Source: Callaeas wilsoni (taxonomy: Eukaryota; Chordata; Aves; Passeriformes; Callaeidae). Taken from it: DNA of 64,000 nt. The stretch's first letter is position 1. Each line of letters opens with the position of its first letter. Both the position numbers and the translations under genes were made by a program. The stretch lies in NCBI GenBank assembly GCA_013398955.1, contig VWPU01012282.1:248001-312000 (forward strand). Direction: 5' to 3'. This document shows positions 50,717 through 64,000 of the stretch, piece by piece. Below the pieces are notes generated by a model. That model saw nothing but the letters and a program-made list of their open reading frames with translations. It was not told the DNA's origin and did not search any database.

Positions 50717-53700
50717 CTAAGTTATTTTCACAACCATCCTTAATTCCTGAAGTTTTTATTTGTCATTATTTGATTAAATGTAGAAGAAAATGTTTTCCTT
50801 TAAAAAGACCTTCTTTGAGCTATGGCTAGGGAAGTGATATAAGAAAATGAGAAATGAGAAATTTTTCATATATATATATGAGACCTCAGGTTTTACTCAC
50901 CACTTCCATTTCCAAGCAAAACCCCCATGATTTTTTTTAAATTTTTTTTTCAATTAAATACTTGAAATTTGCAGTTGTTTGGCTATAACATTATACCGTA
51001 GGCTGGTAAAAAATATTTGGAAGAACAACTTAGTGAACATGCTGAAAGTAAACACACTTTCGTAAGCACATTAAACTTTGTCCCGCAGGGTTGCTGAGGC
51101 ACTGAACATAGAGAGCATTTTCATTTAAAGACTGGTAAAGCTCTTGGTGTTCTTGCTATCAGTGCTCACCTAGTTTAGCTAAGTTATTGAATTAAAAATT
51201 AATGAAGGACCAGGTTTGAAATTCTGCCCCACTGCACAAAGCTTATAAATACCCTACAACGATACTGCATCATCATGATAAATTATACATGTAATGGTTC
51301 TGAAAGTTATGTAAATTCAAGAAAACTTTAATAAAGTTGTACTCTAACTGACATTGATTGTGTACAGTTGCAGACACAACTTAATCAACTGATTCTGAGC
51401 TGCAGTAAAAGAGAAATATGTATTCTCTTCTCTTGTTTATTCCCTGGAAGAATAAACTGAAAATCACCAAATTATCCTCCCTTCACAACTGTCTGAATAT
51501 TAATTGCAAGCTTGAAGGGCAACAAAACACATTCAGCATCACCAGGACTAGTAATTAATTTGAAAGTTTCAGACTCTGACATATTGTGTACACAGTGCTG
51601 AAATGATAACCCAGAGAATGTATTCCTCCTTTGCTGCTTATGGTCTATGATCATTCTTGTAGATACATTCAGAATTTAAATTTTTCAGACTACAGACAGA
51701 ATAAATTGCAGACCTTTAGAAATTAATTCAAGGCAAAAAGGTCACTATAGAACAAAAAATTCTATGCTATGTGTAAGCAATTTTGGTGCTAAAGTATTCA
51801 TAAGAAATATTCCTATCTTTTTTTATAAAATTAAAAATTGTGTTTCAAATCATTATGAAGAAAAATTGTGGTTAAACCACTCTGTCAGTCAGTAGATTTC
51901 AGTGGTTTCACTATTGCCCTTTACTGACAAACAAAATGTGGCAATACAGAGAGCTCACAGAATGCTGACAAGCAAACTCTCACACTTCGGGGAAAATTTT
52001 TACACTTTTTAATGTTACATTTACTGAATCATCCCTTGGTAAGAATCTTTTTTCCTTACTTTAAATATTTGCACAAGATTTAGTCGTTTACAAACACATT
52101 GTAAAGGCTTAAAGGAGTGTACTGGCACTATTCTCTAAGGAAAGCATTTACCAAAGGGCTACTAAGAGTTGATGAGGACAAATATAAGTATTCCAGTTTT
52201 CTCCAGACTTTTAAATTTCTTTAGATACAGACGTTATACCTGTATAACTGGAAACTTGCTTCTTTCCCAAAGCTCGGCCTCGTGCAAATGATGCCAACAC
52301 CTCAAAGCTTGCAGAGAGCCTGCAACAATAGCACTTAGACATCAGCTTCACTGTGCATGTTATTGGAGAGTAGATCATTTTACTCATTAGAAAAGATGTA
52401 AAAAGAAATATGAAGACACAGCATGAATGTCAAATCCAGATCAGTTTTGATATCAAGTCTTCTAGTCCTCTAACAAGTACTAGAGTACTTGATTCTTGAT
52501 TGATACAATTTTCTGAAGAACAGTTCAATTTTCAAAAATAGGGAAATATGCCATGTAATTGGGTTGATGGTTATATGCACACTAAATTTTATTATGGCCG
52601 TATTTGTTCCACTTGCCCAACTCAGTCTGTCTAAATGCAAGATATTTGTCATCTGGAACCAACAGACATATTAGTGTGACCTTCAGAGAACAAAGATGTC
52701 TGTTATATGCAAGATGCACCCTTTCTTTTCATAATCTTTCTAAACACCAACGGCAGGCACAGATACTCTTAATTATCAGCACAAGACACTAGCTTTATCA
52801 GAGCACAACATTTTCCCACCTGTAATCCCCAGGGTGTATGGCATAACACATTCAGGGTTCATTTGGGCACCTTGCATGCCACTTATTGTGGTCACAGGTA
52901 GACAGAGTGAGCCTGCTGACTGAAAACTGTAGCATTCAAGGCTACAAAGAATTCAGCATTCAAAACCTACACTTTTAAGTTCCAAGTTGTCTGAGGTAGA
53001 AAAAATTTTGGATTTGTTGTCTTATAAAGTCTAGTATCACCAAAAGTTCTTCAACGTTACAATTATTAAACAAGGAAAAAAATAGATAAAGAACAAGACA
53101 CAAAAGCATCGTCAGATCATTTCATCAAACCAGTCAGGGATCAATTGTAAGAAGACCCAGAACTCAGACTTTGCCAGCGTCACAGTTCACTTATATTCAG
53201 GTAATGACTTAAATTATCTTATTATGAAGCCAGAGAAAAACAGATTGGGTCCAGAATAGAACATCTCCTAGGCAAAGAAGTATTCAGACAGATTTTTGGG
53301 ATTGAGTCATTTGTCCTTCTAGAGGAAAACAGTAAAAGTGGGCACACACCACAGAAGTTCTTAAATAAATGACAGCAAAACTCTTACTGACAGTTTTACA
53401 AACAAACTCCACATTCACCAGGATATTCCTTAATGTGATGTGCCAAAAACTCCCTTTAGTAAGATCTTCTAACTTCTAAGGAGACCTCCCTTCTTGCAAT
53501 CATACGGAGAAGCAATTATTCCCTTATTCTCTATGGTGGATAACTGGGAGTTGCAGGCTAACACCTGCAGTTGCCCTTTCCTTGCCCCCTCCCATGGGCA
53601 AAAGAATACAATCCACTAAATCTTTTCATCTTTATCTTTAGCTTCTTAAGGAAAGCTAGTTTCACCTGATCCTCGCAAGACCTGGAGTCAGAGTGGAGCA

Positions 53701-54217
53701 TTTCAGCATTCAGGGCTGCTAAAGCAGAAATTCAAAGGACATTCCTCCCACCTCTTCAAACCTAGCCACCAGCAACTCAGTAACCTCTGGCCCGAGATGC
53801 TTTATATAAAAGTACCAACACATCAGTATGACACCTCAGTACTAAAATGCCTCAGGTGATTGTTTCTAAGTTTTAAGATCAGAAGTGTGAAGAAACTTTT
53901 GATAACAGTGTGTCAAAAATAATCAGAGTAAGAAGTATGTTGTTTGTAGTCCTAAATGATAAATTCTTGTCCATAAATGCTCAGCACCTGTTACAAATTC
54001 TCAGATGGTCAGCAATACTTTAAATTCCACACCAAATCAAATAAATTTCTCTCCCTACTGTTATATGTGTATTAATTCCCGAAAAGCCTGGGTGTCAAGC
54101 ACAGTACTTCTGGTGGGTAGAAGTATTCTCATTTTCTCTCCATACTTGCAGACACTTTTAGCTTGTTTGTAAACCTTATCTCTCTCTCTGACATGCACAT
54201 TCACGTTCACCTATCGT

Positions 54218-54240
54218 GACTCTGAAAGAGTCTTATAAAA
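54218..54240 (+). promoter_or_regulatory. TATA-like box with short inverted repeat
   Basis: GACTCTGAAAGAGTC at 54218-54232 is a 6-bp inverted repeat with a 3-base loop, placed directly before TTATAAAAG (54233-54241), a consensus-like TATA box. No exon or retroviral context is recognised downstream, so it may be chance. Confidence 0.2.
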
Positions 54241-56019
54241 GTGGAACTAGAGGAGGTGGGATTTCAGATATCTTGAAGGTGGGGCTAGTTGAGCACTGCA
54301 AAAAAAGGTGAAAAATAGGAATCAATCCCTCTTCCAAATATAGAAGTAGTACAATTCAGATCTCCAGTGCTTTGTAGAGATAGTTCTGAGAACTTGTTTT
54401 GCAAGGGTAAGGCTTTTCCTCTGTCAGCTTTTGACTTTAGTCTTTCATTTTCTTTATTTTCTCACAAATTCCTTGGAACAAAATACTTGATTTCACGGTG
54501 AATGGAACCTTTTGTGTCAAGCTAAATTAAATGTTTCAGTCTTTCATTTCAGCAAGAAATATTCCTTTCATTACTGTTTGAATAATTCTCTCCCTTTCTC
54601 TTTCCCTTCCCCTCCCCTCAATTTTATAGTCTGATTTGGCAAGGCTATATCTGACACGACTGCACAGGTTGTCAGACATTCCTCTCTTTCATTGACTAAT
54701 ATTTATCAATTTTTTCAGTCACAGTTCAAAGCTGCTACATAAGTTTTGTGAAAATTGGTGTCTCACAAGATGGTAGACACCGTACTAGTACTCCCACTGA
54801 AGAAAAGGCAGACAAAACTAAGTATTTGACAACCACTGCTGAGCTGCTCAGCATATATTCACTATCTGATCAATTAGTACCTGTGGTTATCTAGACTAGC
54901 CACAGCATGTACACTGTGTCTCACCCAGTATGTCAACCAGAAAGTAGGTTGAGATTGACAGAAACTGGCAACAGTACAAGGATAGTCTTCAGGAACACAG
55001 AAAAGATCTAGAAATATCTCAGTGCTGAGTTTGTGGCTCTTGCAGGGGAATGGGAGGGTGTTGTAGGAGACACCATCATAAATCAGGCTTCCTTTGCTCC
55101 TTTGCCTGTAGACTGGCTGCCAAAACAAAACTGACTGTTTACACAACTTCCAAATTACACTCGCCTCAAATGTTGAAAAAAGAAGACTTACCAGCTGGGA
55201 AGGTTGGGAGTTTTCACTTCACAGTGCTGTCTCTGACTGACAATTTCTGTGGATGCTACCAGTAAGACAGAAAAGAACCCCTGTAAGATTACCATCTCTG
55301 CAGGAGCAGCAAAAGTCATTTGCTGTCCCACAAGTCTCAGGCCCAGTATTTCATATATACAAAGGAACTTCCAGACCCATTCAGTCCTCCTTCCAATGAA
55401 ACCCTGCTGCACTGATTTAGGCATTGGCCTGCACTCACTAAAATTTCCATCTCTTTATTTGCCCTTACTAAATTATTGAGGCTGGCCATGATCAAGGAGA
55501 CCTCCAACTGCCAAGTGTGAAATATCTGCCTAGAGGGCACATGGTTAAGGACAAGTTCATAGCTCATGTAACATATTCAATTTTCTTGGATCCACATGAT
55601 GAAACATGTCAGTTTACTAAGGAAAATTATTTGTGTCTGCATCTGTATCCAAATTCTCCCCATGCCAGAGAGGAATTACATGGAAATGTAAGCTCTCTTC
55701 TCTTTTTTCAAAATATTTTCATACTATGTATAAACCAAGGTGTAATGGAGGTCCCTAGCTGATATGTTCTTGAACTTGTAATTCTGCTGGAAAAAAGCCA
55801 AATAAATATATATCTCCTTCCTTCCTGGATTCACAACAGGACCGGGAACATTTTAAAAACTGTTGCTCATTTAAATCTTAGCAAAATCATTCGATATACC
55901 TATGAACTATAAAAAATACTGATCCTCAGTTTACTCATGAACAAAATTGTGCTTAACTATCCTCATTTGGGCTAAGCAACACATGACATTAGTCTATAGA
56001 TTGTTCATGTAATATTTAG

Positions 56020-56440
56020 AGTGCTACTCAATGCAAATAAGGATGCAGATTTCACAACCTAGTATCTTTTGGGAGGCTAAAAGCCAAGAACAAAACAAGG
56101 CCAAAAAATAATTTTCATTATATTGGCATATATTTATGGATTCAAGTGACTAATTGAAGGGCTAGCATAAAAACACACTCATGATTGGAAATTGATTGTA
56201 CTTTTTTCAAACAGAGACAGAGCTTTCCTGGGGTTTAACCTGTCATTTGCATAGGTTAATTTTAAATGGCAGTGCAAATTTAGCTTGAAAAGATAATTAC
56301 AATATTTCACCTCTTTTCATCTCAGGTTATGTAAATGAGACTTTAATCTTTTTGCAGTTCATATCATATTAATAAGTAAAAAAAAATTGATTTCTGTTAT
56401 GCTGTCAATCACTTGATAGCAGTGGACGCAAATGAAAGCA
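56020..56440. other. Candidate conserved non-coding segment
   Basis: Octamer ATGCAAAT at 56031-56038 and its reverse complement ATTTGCAT at 56245-56252 lie in opposite orientation. Further homeodomain-type sites (TTAATTTTAAATGG, GATAATTACAA) and TGTCAATCACTTGATAG near 56403 follow. The sequence is complex and non-repetitive. POU-type enhancer function is a guess. Confidence 0.22.
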
Positions 56441-59400
56441 TGTGGGTACAAATCAGGCTAATTTCCGACTATTCTCTTAAGTCTTTCTTTTTATCTATAG
56501 GGTTATGGCACATATTCTAGATAAGAAAGTGAACAGAGAGATAGTTTTGACAGGTATCTTGTTAGATTGATTTGTCATTGTTGTCAGTAGTAAATTAATT
56601 CATCTCTCTGATAAGCAAACTGTTTCTTAGACAGTTCTTTATGCAGTATTTCATTGTGTAAGATTCCACAGCTCTGCTCAGGTTCAACTACCTCTCACAC
56701 ATTATTATTGCTAAAAGTCTTCCTTACCACACTCTTTATTTTCCACAGTGAGAATAAGGCTCAAATAATTTTGCTCTGGTTTCTCTTTTCCATTTTCCTA
56801 CAAGTTCAGAATTTGTTCCAAGAGTAATGCAACTCAGCTGGAATCAGGATGGTCATAGGCACTAATGACTTGGCTTTGATTTCAACAGGCACTTCTATTC
56901 CAAGGACGTGAAATGGATGGAAAGAGCTCCAGTTCCTAACCATCATGATCAGGTGACTGGTTTTTACCTATATATAAACTTTGTTCTCCCTTTCACAGAT
57001 GAAGTATTTTCTGGATCTTGAGGCCATCAGCCTGTCCCAGCAGGAATGAGTACTGGGCAGTTAGATTTTCTTACTGTAATTTGATTTCTTTGTTCTACGA
57101 ACTACAGACAGGGTCTGTTTTCTTCATGAGAAATACTGCAGAAATTATTTCCTGCATAAAGCTTAGAAAACACCATCTCCCTCTCTCTCCAGAAACCCTA
57201 TAGCGGCTTCAAAGCAGATCCAGGCAGTGAAACACGTCTGTCTTACTGAGCCCTACCTTTACTCCTAGGAGATGGCAATATGACCTGGATTAGCTGTGTC
57301 TCCATACATGTAGCTTCCCTGTGGCACTAAGGAAAACTGATGAGATCTAACACTATAAAGAAATGTAAGTGATTAAATGTGCAAGACCAAGGCTTTATTT
57401 ATAGCCCTGTTCCTTTCTATCGGATTTCCATGTATGTTGGTATCATCAGCAAGCTGAGAATAATTTCTCATTTTGCCAGAAAATATTATCTTACCAGTTA
57501 AAAATTCCAATTTTCAGGACTTTTATCCAATAGTTGTAGTTTCTTCCAACCTTGACACACTCACCTGCCACCTGAGATGACTTTAACATGATTCTTACTG
57601 TATACATGGCAATATCAGAAAGTTAAAATAATCGTCTGGTTGCCTCCAAGTATTTAAAGCCAGATAATGTCCTTTTTAAGGATTTTCAAAAGTCTTTTTT
57701 AAGATTTTTCAGAAGTTCTCTAAAACTAGTTATTCACATTAAAGTGATCACGTATTGTCTTCCTTACCAAGCCAAACCAACCAGAATTTTAGTCCTCCTG
57801 ATGTGTTGTAAAATAGCCCTTAATAACCATCGTTCAGTCCTTGAAATGTCTCTCTCATTGAAAGGAATGGTGGACTTCCTACATTTATGAAAGATAACGA
57901 ACACCTGAGAAAAGGGATCATCTAAGAGAAAAAATTATACAAACATTTTCTCAGTCGCTATAAATAAAAAATAACTTTTATCAGTAGAAAGTTTGGCTTA
58001 TGGTTTATGTATGAACATTACCTAAGCCAGCCTTCATCTCTTTCATACACCAAACTCAGTCTTTTTGCAGATTTCAAAGTGTTTTCTTTATCATTTTATA
58101 GATTTCAAGGAAAAAAGCAAGTAGAAATGCTGGTGTGAGAAAGTCTTTATCCAATATCTGATCTAGATTGAAATAAAAAAATCACCAAGCACATTCTTAC
58201 AAGTTTTGAGGGTTTTTGACTGCCATTAAACATTGTATTGGAATATACCCAAACTACATCTGTAGTTTGAAATTTGCTTATTACAGCACCCCTCTAAACT
58301 GAGTTGTCTTAAAATTTTCAGAATGGTTTTTTAAATGATGTAATTTAATAAAATGTACAGTAATGTTCTGCTTCCTGACTTCATGGGAGGAGGTTTCAAC
58401 TAATTACTTTTCCTTAGTTTTCTCCCACACATGTACAAATGCATGCACTATGCCTCCCACATTGTCACAAATGTGCAGTGTAAAATTACTGCACTGGCAA
58501 GAAAATAGAAATAATTAAGTCCTCTGCTTTACCACTAGATCATCCAGGTCACATTCCTTGTGACTTTCAGTGTAATAAAGTACTTTGACCCATTAAAATC
58601 AATAGGACTACTGCTGGACCTTGTTGATATTACATTTGCAGAAAAGCATTTTTCCCCAATGAGAATATGGACCGGATTCTTTTATACTCTTCTTCGTTCT
58701 CTTGTTTTCACTGCTACTTACATGAAAGCAATGCCAATTTTGAAAAATTGAGTAGGGCTTTCCTTAGCTGCCACTCAAAAAAGGTTGGTTTGGGGTTTTT
58801 TCTGAAGGCTAAATGATGTTTGTTCGCTAGACTTTGTCTTTCAGCCATGCAAAACAACCTGGTTTGTAGGAAACATCTTCTAAGGCCTAAAATTCAATGT
58901 ACTGAAAAGAAATCTCCATTTCCCTTCTCTTACAAGGTGAAACAAAGTACAAAAAATTAAAAGTTCAACTTTGGTAATGACACTAAAATATTCAGGAATG
59001 TAAAAAGGAGAGAGAGCACACACTAGAACTTTACTCCATGGCTTGCAGTGAAAGTGTTTTACAGTAAAAGGTTGTTTTACTCTTGGGAATTCATCTGCTG
59101 TCTGGTTTTAATGTGTTACATAGTCTACTCCAGAGTAGTAAAATAGTAATTCCAGTACTGAAAGCATTTTTGTTATTTGTTTTTTCTCTAAAGAACAAAT
59201 TACCGGTTTTCACCTGGGAAAAGCTCCCAGCTGAAACACTCAAACATTCAGTGGATTGGGTTTTGCAGAGCAATGTTCATTCTTACTTTTTTTTTAAGAC
59301 AAAATTTCTGTTGCTGAGAATTATATCAAAAGGCAATCCTGCAAGGTAAACAATCTATTCTATAGCAGATATTAAGAATAAAAAAAATTAAGCCCCTCAT

Positions 59401-62400
59401 TCATAGGTTCAGAGTCCCCTTTTTTAAAATAAAAATCTATACCCTTTATGCTTATCAGTTAAGTTCTTTTCTTGAAGCCAATCAGACTGTAGGTAGCATA
59501 TTGAATTGGCACACAATAAGCAGCTGTCACTTTACAAAACTAATATCCATTAAACAAAATGGTCATAAGTGCATCAATCTAATGAAATAGCAAGAACGTC
59601 ATTGAAATAGAAAGTTGTCACAGGATCAATATCCCCTGCCTTGAAAATAAAAATTGTGCTTTCAACTCCGCACATATCAAGCAGCAGGAGACCATTATCC
59701 TGTGAGAACATCCTATTCTATTGACATTATCTGTTAACTAGAGATACTCAGTGAAATATGAGCTTTTCTCACTTTGGATAAAATAAGCACTCATTTTACA
59801 TCTGCTATACATAATTATTGGCTGTGTGCATTTCCCATAACCTGACTTTAAAAATACAAAAATTATTAAAAAGTAGTTTACAACATATATTACTACTTAT
59901 ATAGCCATAGAATGTTCTTGAATGAGCAAGAGGCGGTGAAGCATTAGACTTATAGCTACCTCCAGATTGCTTTCTATTGCTGTCAGACCCTTCCCTGGCT
60001 ATTAATTATTCTGTCATTTGCTTCTCACATTGTGAGTTGTGATTTTTCCTTGGCTATCCTCATGTGTGAACTACCTTTCCAATATCGAGTCTGATTATTG
60101 TACTGTCTATGGACATTTTGGACAAGGAGAGTGGGGTGTGGGAAGTATTTTTTTGTTTGATTTTGAAGTAAAACTTTTCCCAGATCTGTTTTAAATAAGC
60201 AAGTACAGCAGGACTAGACAACATTTTGACTGATAAATCAAAGATTGTTGATCCTAGGATGAAATCTTCCTCCCACTAAGACCCACGTGCATCTCCCTTA
60301 GAAGTCAGCAAATTACTGGAGCACTGCCAGACTGTCTAAAGGCACCTGATGGATTTCCTAATTCCATCTGTCCTTCACAATTTAGTTACTAATTTCATAG
60401 CTGAGGCTGCTATCTAGTACGTGAATTACTTCAAGGCATCATGTCATTCACAAACTAGGATTTTGGCCTCCACTATCCCATCACACTCTCACTCAAGTGT
60501 CTGTAGATATTCACTGACAATCATTGCCTTATGAGGTCTTTATTTTACCCTTCTTTTGTGTGATTTTTTCACTTAGAAAATAAAATCTCTTAATCTTGCT
60601 CCCTGAAAGTATGGAAATTGCATAAGGCATCATGTAATTCTCAAAAAAAAAGATCCACCCTTTTAGACCTTAGGAAATTTGCTACATTATTGTGAAAAAT
60701 AGGGTAATTAGTTTGCACATTCCAAGTGAAGTGTTCTTAATTTATTGCAAAATTGCCACATATTCCTATATTTGATTAAATAACAAATACAAGGGCCATA
60801 TCAAATTATGTTAGCCTGTTGTCTAGGAGGAGTAACTACTACACAGTTTTTTCCCGTGGAGCTGAAGCAGCTGGTCTGCTGCATAATAAGGTTTAGAGTA
60901 TTGAAGTAGAACAGTTTTCCTTGTTGAAAGTTTAATGTCAGCTGTATTCCTTTGCATGTATAATGTGTTTCCTACATACTTGTCAATATCAGGGAAGAAA
61001 CAGTTGCAGGAGTGGTGAACGTGAGGGACTTAAATTTTAAAAAATGAAAATTAAACCAAAAACAAGAGGACATCTTATATAATGAAGAAAATGAAATACA
61101 TGCAGCTGTCAAAGCATCCTTCTATCCTGCTATATGTGGGCAAGTTGTCTCATGGCTGCCCATCACAACACCACATTGCCTTATGTGTTGCAGTTAAGCA
61201 TGTTTGGCACAAGGATTTTGTCCTAGTTTCTTAGCACTTAGGCAGATTGGAGCTTTCCTGTGAACTGGCTTACAGTGTGCTGTGAATGTTTTTGCCTTTC
61301 CTTTAAATCTCTATGACTGCTTGACAATTTTTGGAGCTTTTCTTAAGCCTGAATACTCCTTTCTTCTATCCTTTCCCACTACCTACTCCCTTTCTTCAAC
61401 TCCCATCTAAAACAGGATATTTTGTGGTCATGAGGCTCCACAGAATGTTTTTCCTAGAATATTGATGCCCGAGACTAATCTCATGACAGAAGAGGGGTAG
61501 TCCTACCATCTGCATGTCACAATTTCCATTGTTTCCACATTTCCATGTCTCTTTCTTGGACTGTTTCCACTGAAGCTCTCCAAGTGTCTTCAAAGAGAGA
61601 GGGAAAATGATGCAGGAACAAGAAGAGTCCACAGTGTCAATTAGTGAATGGTAGTATTCCATCCTTTAAAGCCTCCAACGAAACAATGCTCCATGGCCAA
61701 AACAGAAGTCAGAGGCAAATACGGAGTATCCTGTTCAGACTGGAATCTCCATATATGTTGAATTTGATCTTGTCTTTTTTTGTCTTTCCTTGCCGATCCA
61801 TCCTTACTATTGAGCATAATAATTTTTACACTCTCGCCAAACACTATATATAGCAATTGGATTCTACCTGAAGGTGAAGCTTTATCATTGGAGGTTAATT
61901 ACTGGATATATTCCAGTACATTTCTAATTATTCTTCAGGATGGACAAGCCAAAGTAACAGATTTTGTTTCACAAAGGAAGAAAACATGGTGTCTCACTAA
62001 GGCAGAGGGAAGAAGGTGGGTGATGCTGGAATCAACCCACAAATAAAGCAATTTCATACCCCATGGCTTATTCATTATTTTCTCATGTCCCAGTGTATTC
62101 ACTCCCCTCAGCAAGGCACTAAAGAAACCAGCCTGATTGTTACATAAAGCACAGTAGAACCACCCAGACATATGTGAGGAGAACATTTAGATGTTTCCCA
62201 CTTCACAGAAGAGCAGAGAAGGTAAAAATGGTATGTTTCAACTGTTTCATACATTAGGATACCATAATGTTGTACAAGCCAATTTATGCACCCCTCCTGG
62301 GTCTTATTACCATACAAGTACTGCAGGGAAGGACAAAAGAGTAGCTAAAATCTATTGCAATTACATATAGGCAAGCAATTAGGGGCAAGTTCTGTTTGCC

Positions 62401-64000
62401 CTGTGTGAGAGCACACAGTAGGTGTTACAAGTATAAGAAATACCTATATTCCTTGGCATATTTTTGCTCAGTATCTCAAAGCTCATGGCAAAATTTAGCA
62501 TACGAGCAATTTTTAATATACACTAATATATAAAATGAGGTCATGGCTGCATTTTTGTTGTACATGGGGTTTTTATTGATATTATTATTTGTAAAATTGG
62601 TAGAAAGCTATAAAAAACCCCTTAAATATTAACTAGGATTGTAAAGGAAGATCCCTGTGAAAATATTTTCCTTTGCCTTTGGCTGGGCAAGCAAAGGAAA
62701 AATGATTTGGAGTTACTAAGATTCACAGTGGGTTCTAAAACATTGAACATTGTTAACCATGTTATGCTGCTTCTTTCCCAGAAGGAATTGCTTCTTGGGA
62801 AGTCCAGCTCTAAAATAGTAAGTGGCTAAAAGGCTTGGCCATTCTTGCCTGGCTCCAAGTCTCTTGTATACCCTCTTAAGACCAGGGATTTCAGACAGGG
62901 TTTCCCACATGAGGTTAGTGCCGTTGCCAAACGAGCCGTTAGCTACTTTGACATAGATCTCTCAAACTCTTTCTTGGATCTGTTCTACTTTATAAAATTG
63001 AAAATTCATTTAACCACATCAAGGGGCAGCCTGAGTTTGTATGACAATGATTAGAGCATTTTCAGATGCAACAAATTGATGTTCGACTACTTGTTCAGTG
63101 AAAGTTTGATTAGTTATTCAAAATGGAACAGCCTCAACAAAGAAAATGTCTCCCTGGAAACAGCATGTGTCAGTAAAGGCACTCAGATGGCTGAAGTCTG
63201 TAATTAGAATGAATTGAGACAAATTCACATAGCATCATTTCAGGGAATGTCCTAATGTCTTGAACATTTCCTGCTGGTTTGTACACATGTGGTTCTCACT
63301 GCTTCTTCATGTCTAAGTTTGAAAGGTCACATCTTAATATTAAAAAGGAAACAAAACAACCAAAGAAAATTCTACAGCTTCTTATCAAGGTCTGCTGGTC
63401 ACTAAAGTCTGCCCTAACTCCAGACCACACTTTTCAATATTTTTCTACTAAAAGAACGTGTACAGAAAAATTCTCCGTTCTGTTCCAGTAAGTTTATCAT
63501 ATGGTTTCAGCGGTTCACAACAACTCTGTTCAGTAATCAATCATGATTACTAGCTATATACAGTACACGCAGCAGAAGATATTAATCTGGGACAGTCTGG
63601 AGTAGCGTGCTAATTAGTGATATGCTGAAACAGCATTTGGGCATGGCTCCTTGAAATTGCAATCTTTCCATTGGCGAAATTGCCTCACCCTAAGTATCTC
63701 CCTATACAAATGATGCATCATTTTATAAAATTAATTGGCCTGTTACATCAACAGAGTCTGGAAGAATTCTGGTATTACGCATTAAATCTGAATAACGTTA
63801 TGCTTCACACTGTATGCTGCATTGCACCATGTCTTTCAAATATCACCAGATAATTATCACTTTTTAAATCCAAATGGGAGAGCAATAACTCTTTAATACG
63901 ATTATTATACTTATAAGATATGATACATATTAGTATCCTAGAAGTCTTTTGCTGTAGTATGTATTAATCATATCTGTCCCAATATCAAAAAATTTTTAAT

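Larger units (their letters stand above)
50717..64000. other. Unique AT-rich DNA, no gene seen
   Basis: Over 13 kb I recognise no exon, RNA gene or mobile element. A (TA)6 run lies just inside at about 50868-50880 and a C/T-rich stretch at 54586-54619. Open frames remain below 92 codons. Frames at 61.4-62.3 kb overlap on both strands without motifs. Confidence 0.5.

Noticed and set aside
61396..62317. Cluster of overlapping 69-88 codon frames on both strands
   Set aside because: No protein motif in any frame, no splice-site pattern and no composition change, so chance frames are the simplest reading.
1..64000. CRISPR arrays, tRNA, rRNA, bacterial operons or phage genes
   Set aside because: No regularly spaced repeats, no tRNA T-loop or anticodon-arm patterns, no ribosome binding sites and no long frames; the repeat content is avian.

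Overview
This window looks like a gene-poor, AT-rich stretch of a bird nuclear genome. The evidence is the repeats: four CR1 LINE copies, three carrying the CR1 3' end built on ATTCTATGATTCTAT-like sequence, plus three LTRs that resemble avian endogenous retrovirus families. There are no operons, tandem short ORFs, ribosome binding sites, tRNA or rRNA genes, and no long open frames. I found no exon that I can assign to a known protein. The window is therefore either a gene desert or the inside of a very long intron; the sequence alone does not decide between them. Species cannot be named.

Layout. 1-9965: unique AT-rich DNA with one short tandem duplication, one 150-codon chance-level ORF and a perfect 12-bp hairpin. 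9966-10357: 3' end of a CR1 on the minus strand. 10358-25029: unique DNA with a GC-richer patch near 15.6-15.8 kb, a second inverted repeat, an 11-copy GATA microsatellite and stretches that read like conserved non-coding DNA. 25030-26872: two decayed LTRs of different families. 27275-27638: a CpG-rich patch followed by a strong splice-acceptor-like site and a 12-codon open exon candidate, which is the best lead for a transcript start in the window. 27639-36136: unique DNA with a TG/TA microsatellite.

36137-40076 is a repeat cluster: a minus-strand CR1, a longer plus-strand CR1 with frameshifted reverse-transcriptase remnants, and a 551-bp GC-rich solo LTR on the minus strand. That LTR has TG...CA ends, a TATA box, a polyadenylation signal and perfect 6-bp target-site duplications (AACCAC), so it is the best preserved mobile element here.

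42087-43425 holds what I read as a very old non-CR1 LINE fossil of the L2/L3 kind, recognised only from reverse-transcriptase protein motifs. 43921-44173 has a G-quadruplex-type run and an A-rich simple repeat. 50358-50716 is another CR1 3' end. The remainder to 64000 is unique, with one TATA-like site near 54.2 kb and further candidate conserved non-coding stretches. No novel multi-gene system is visible.
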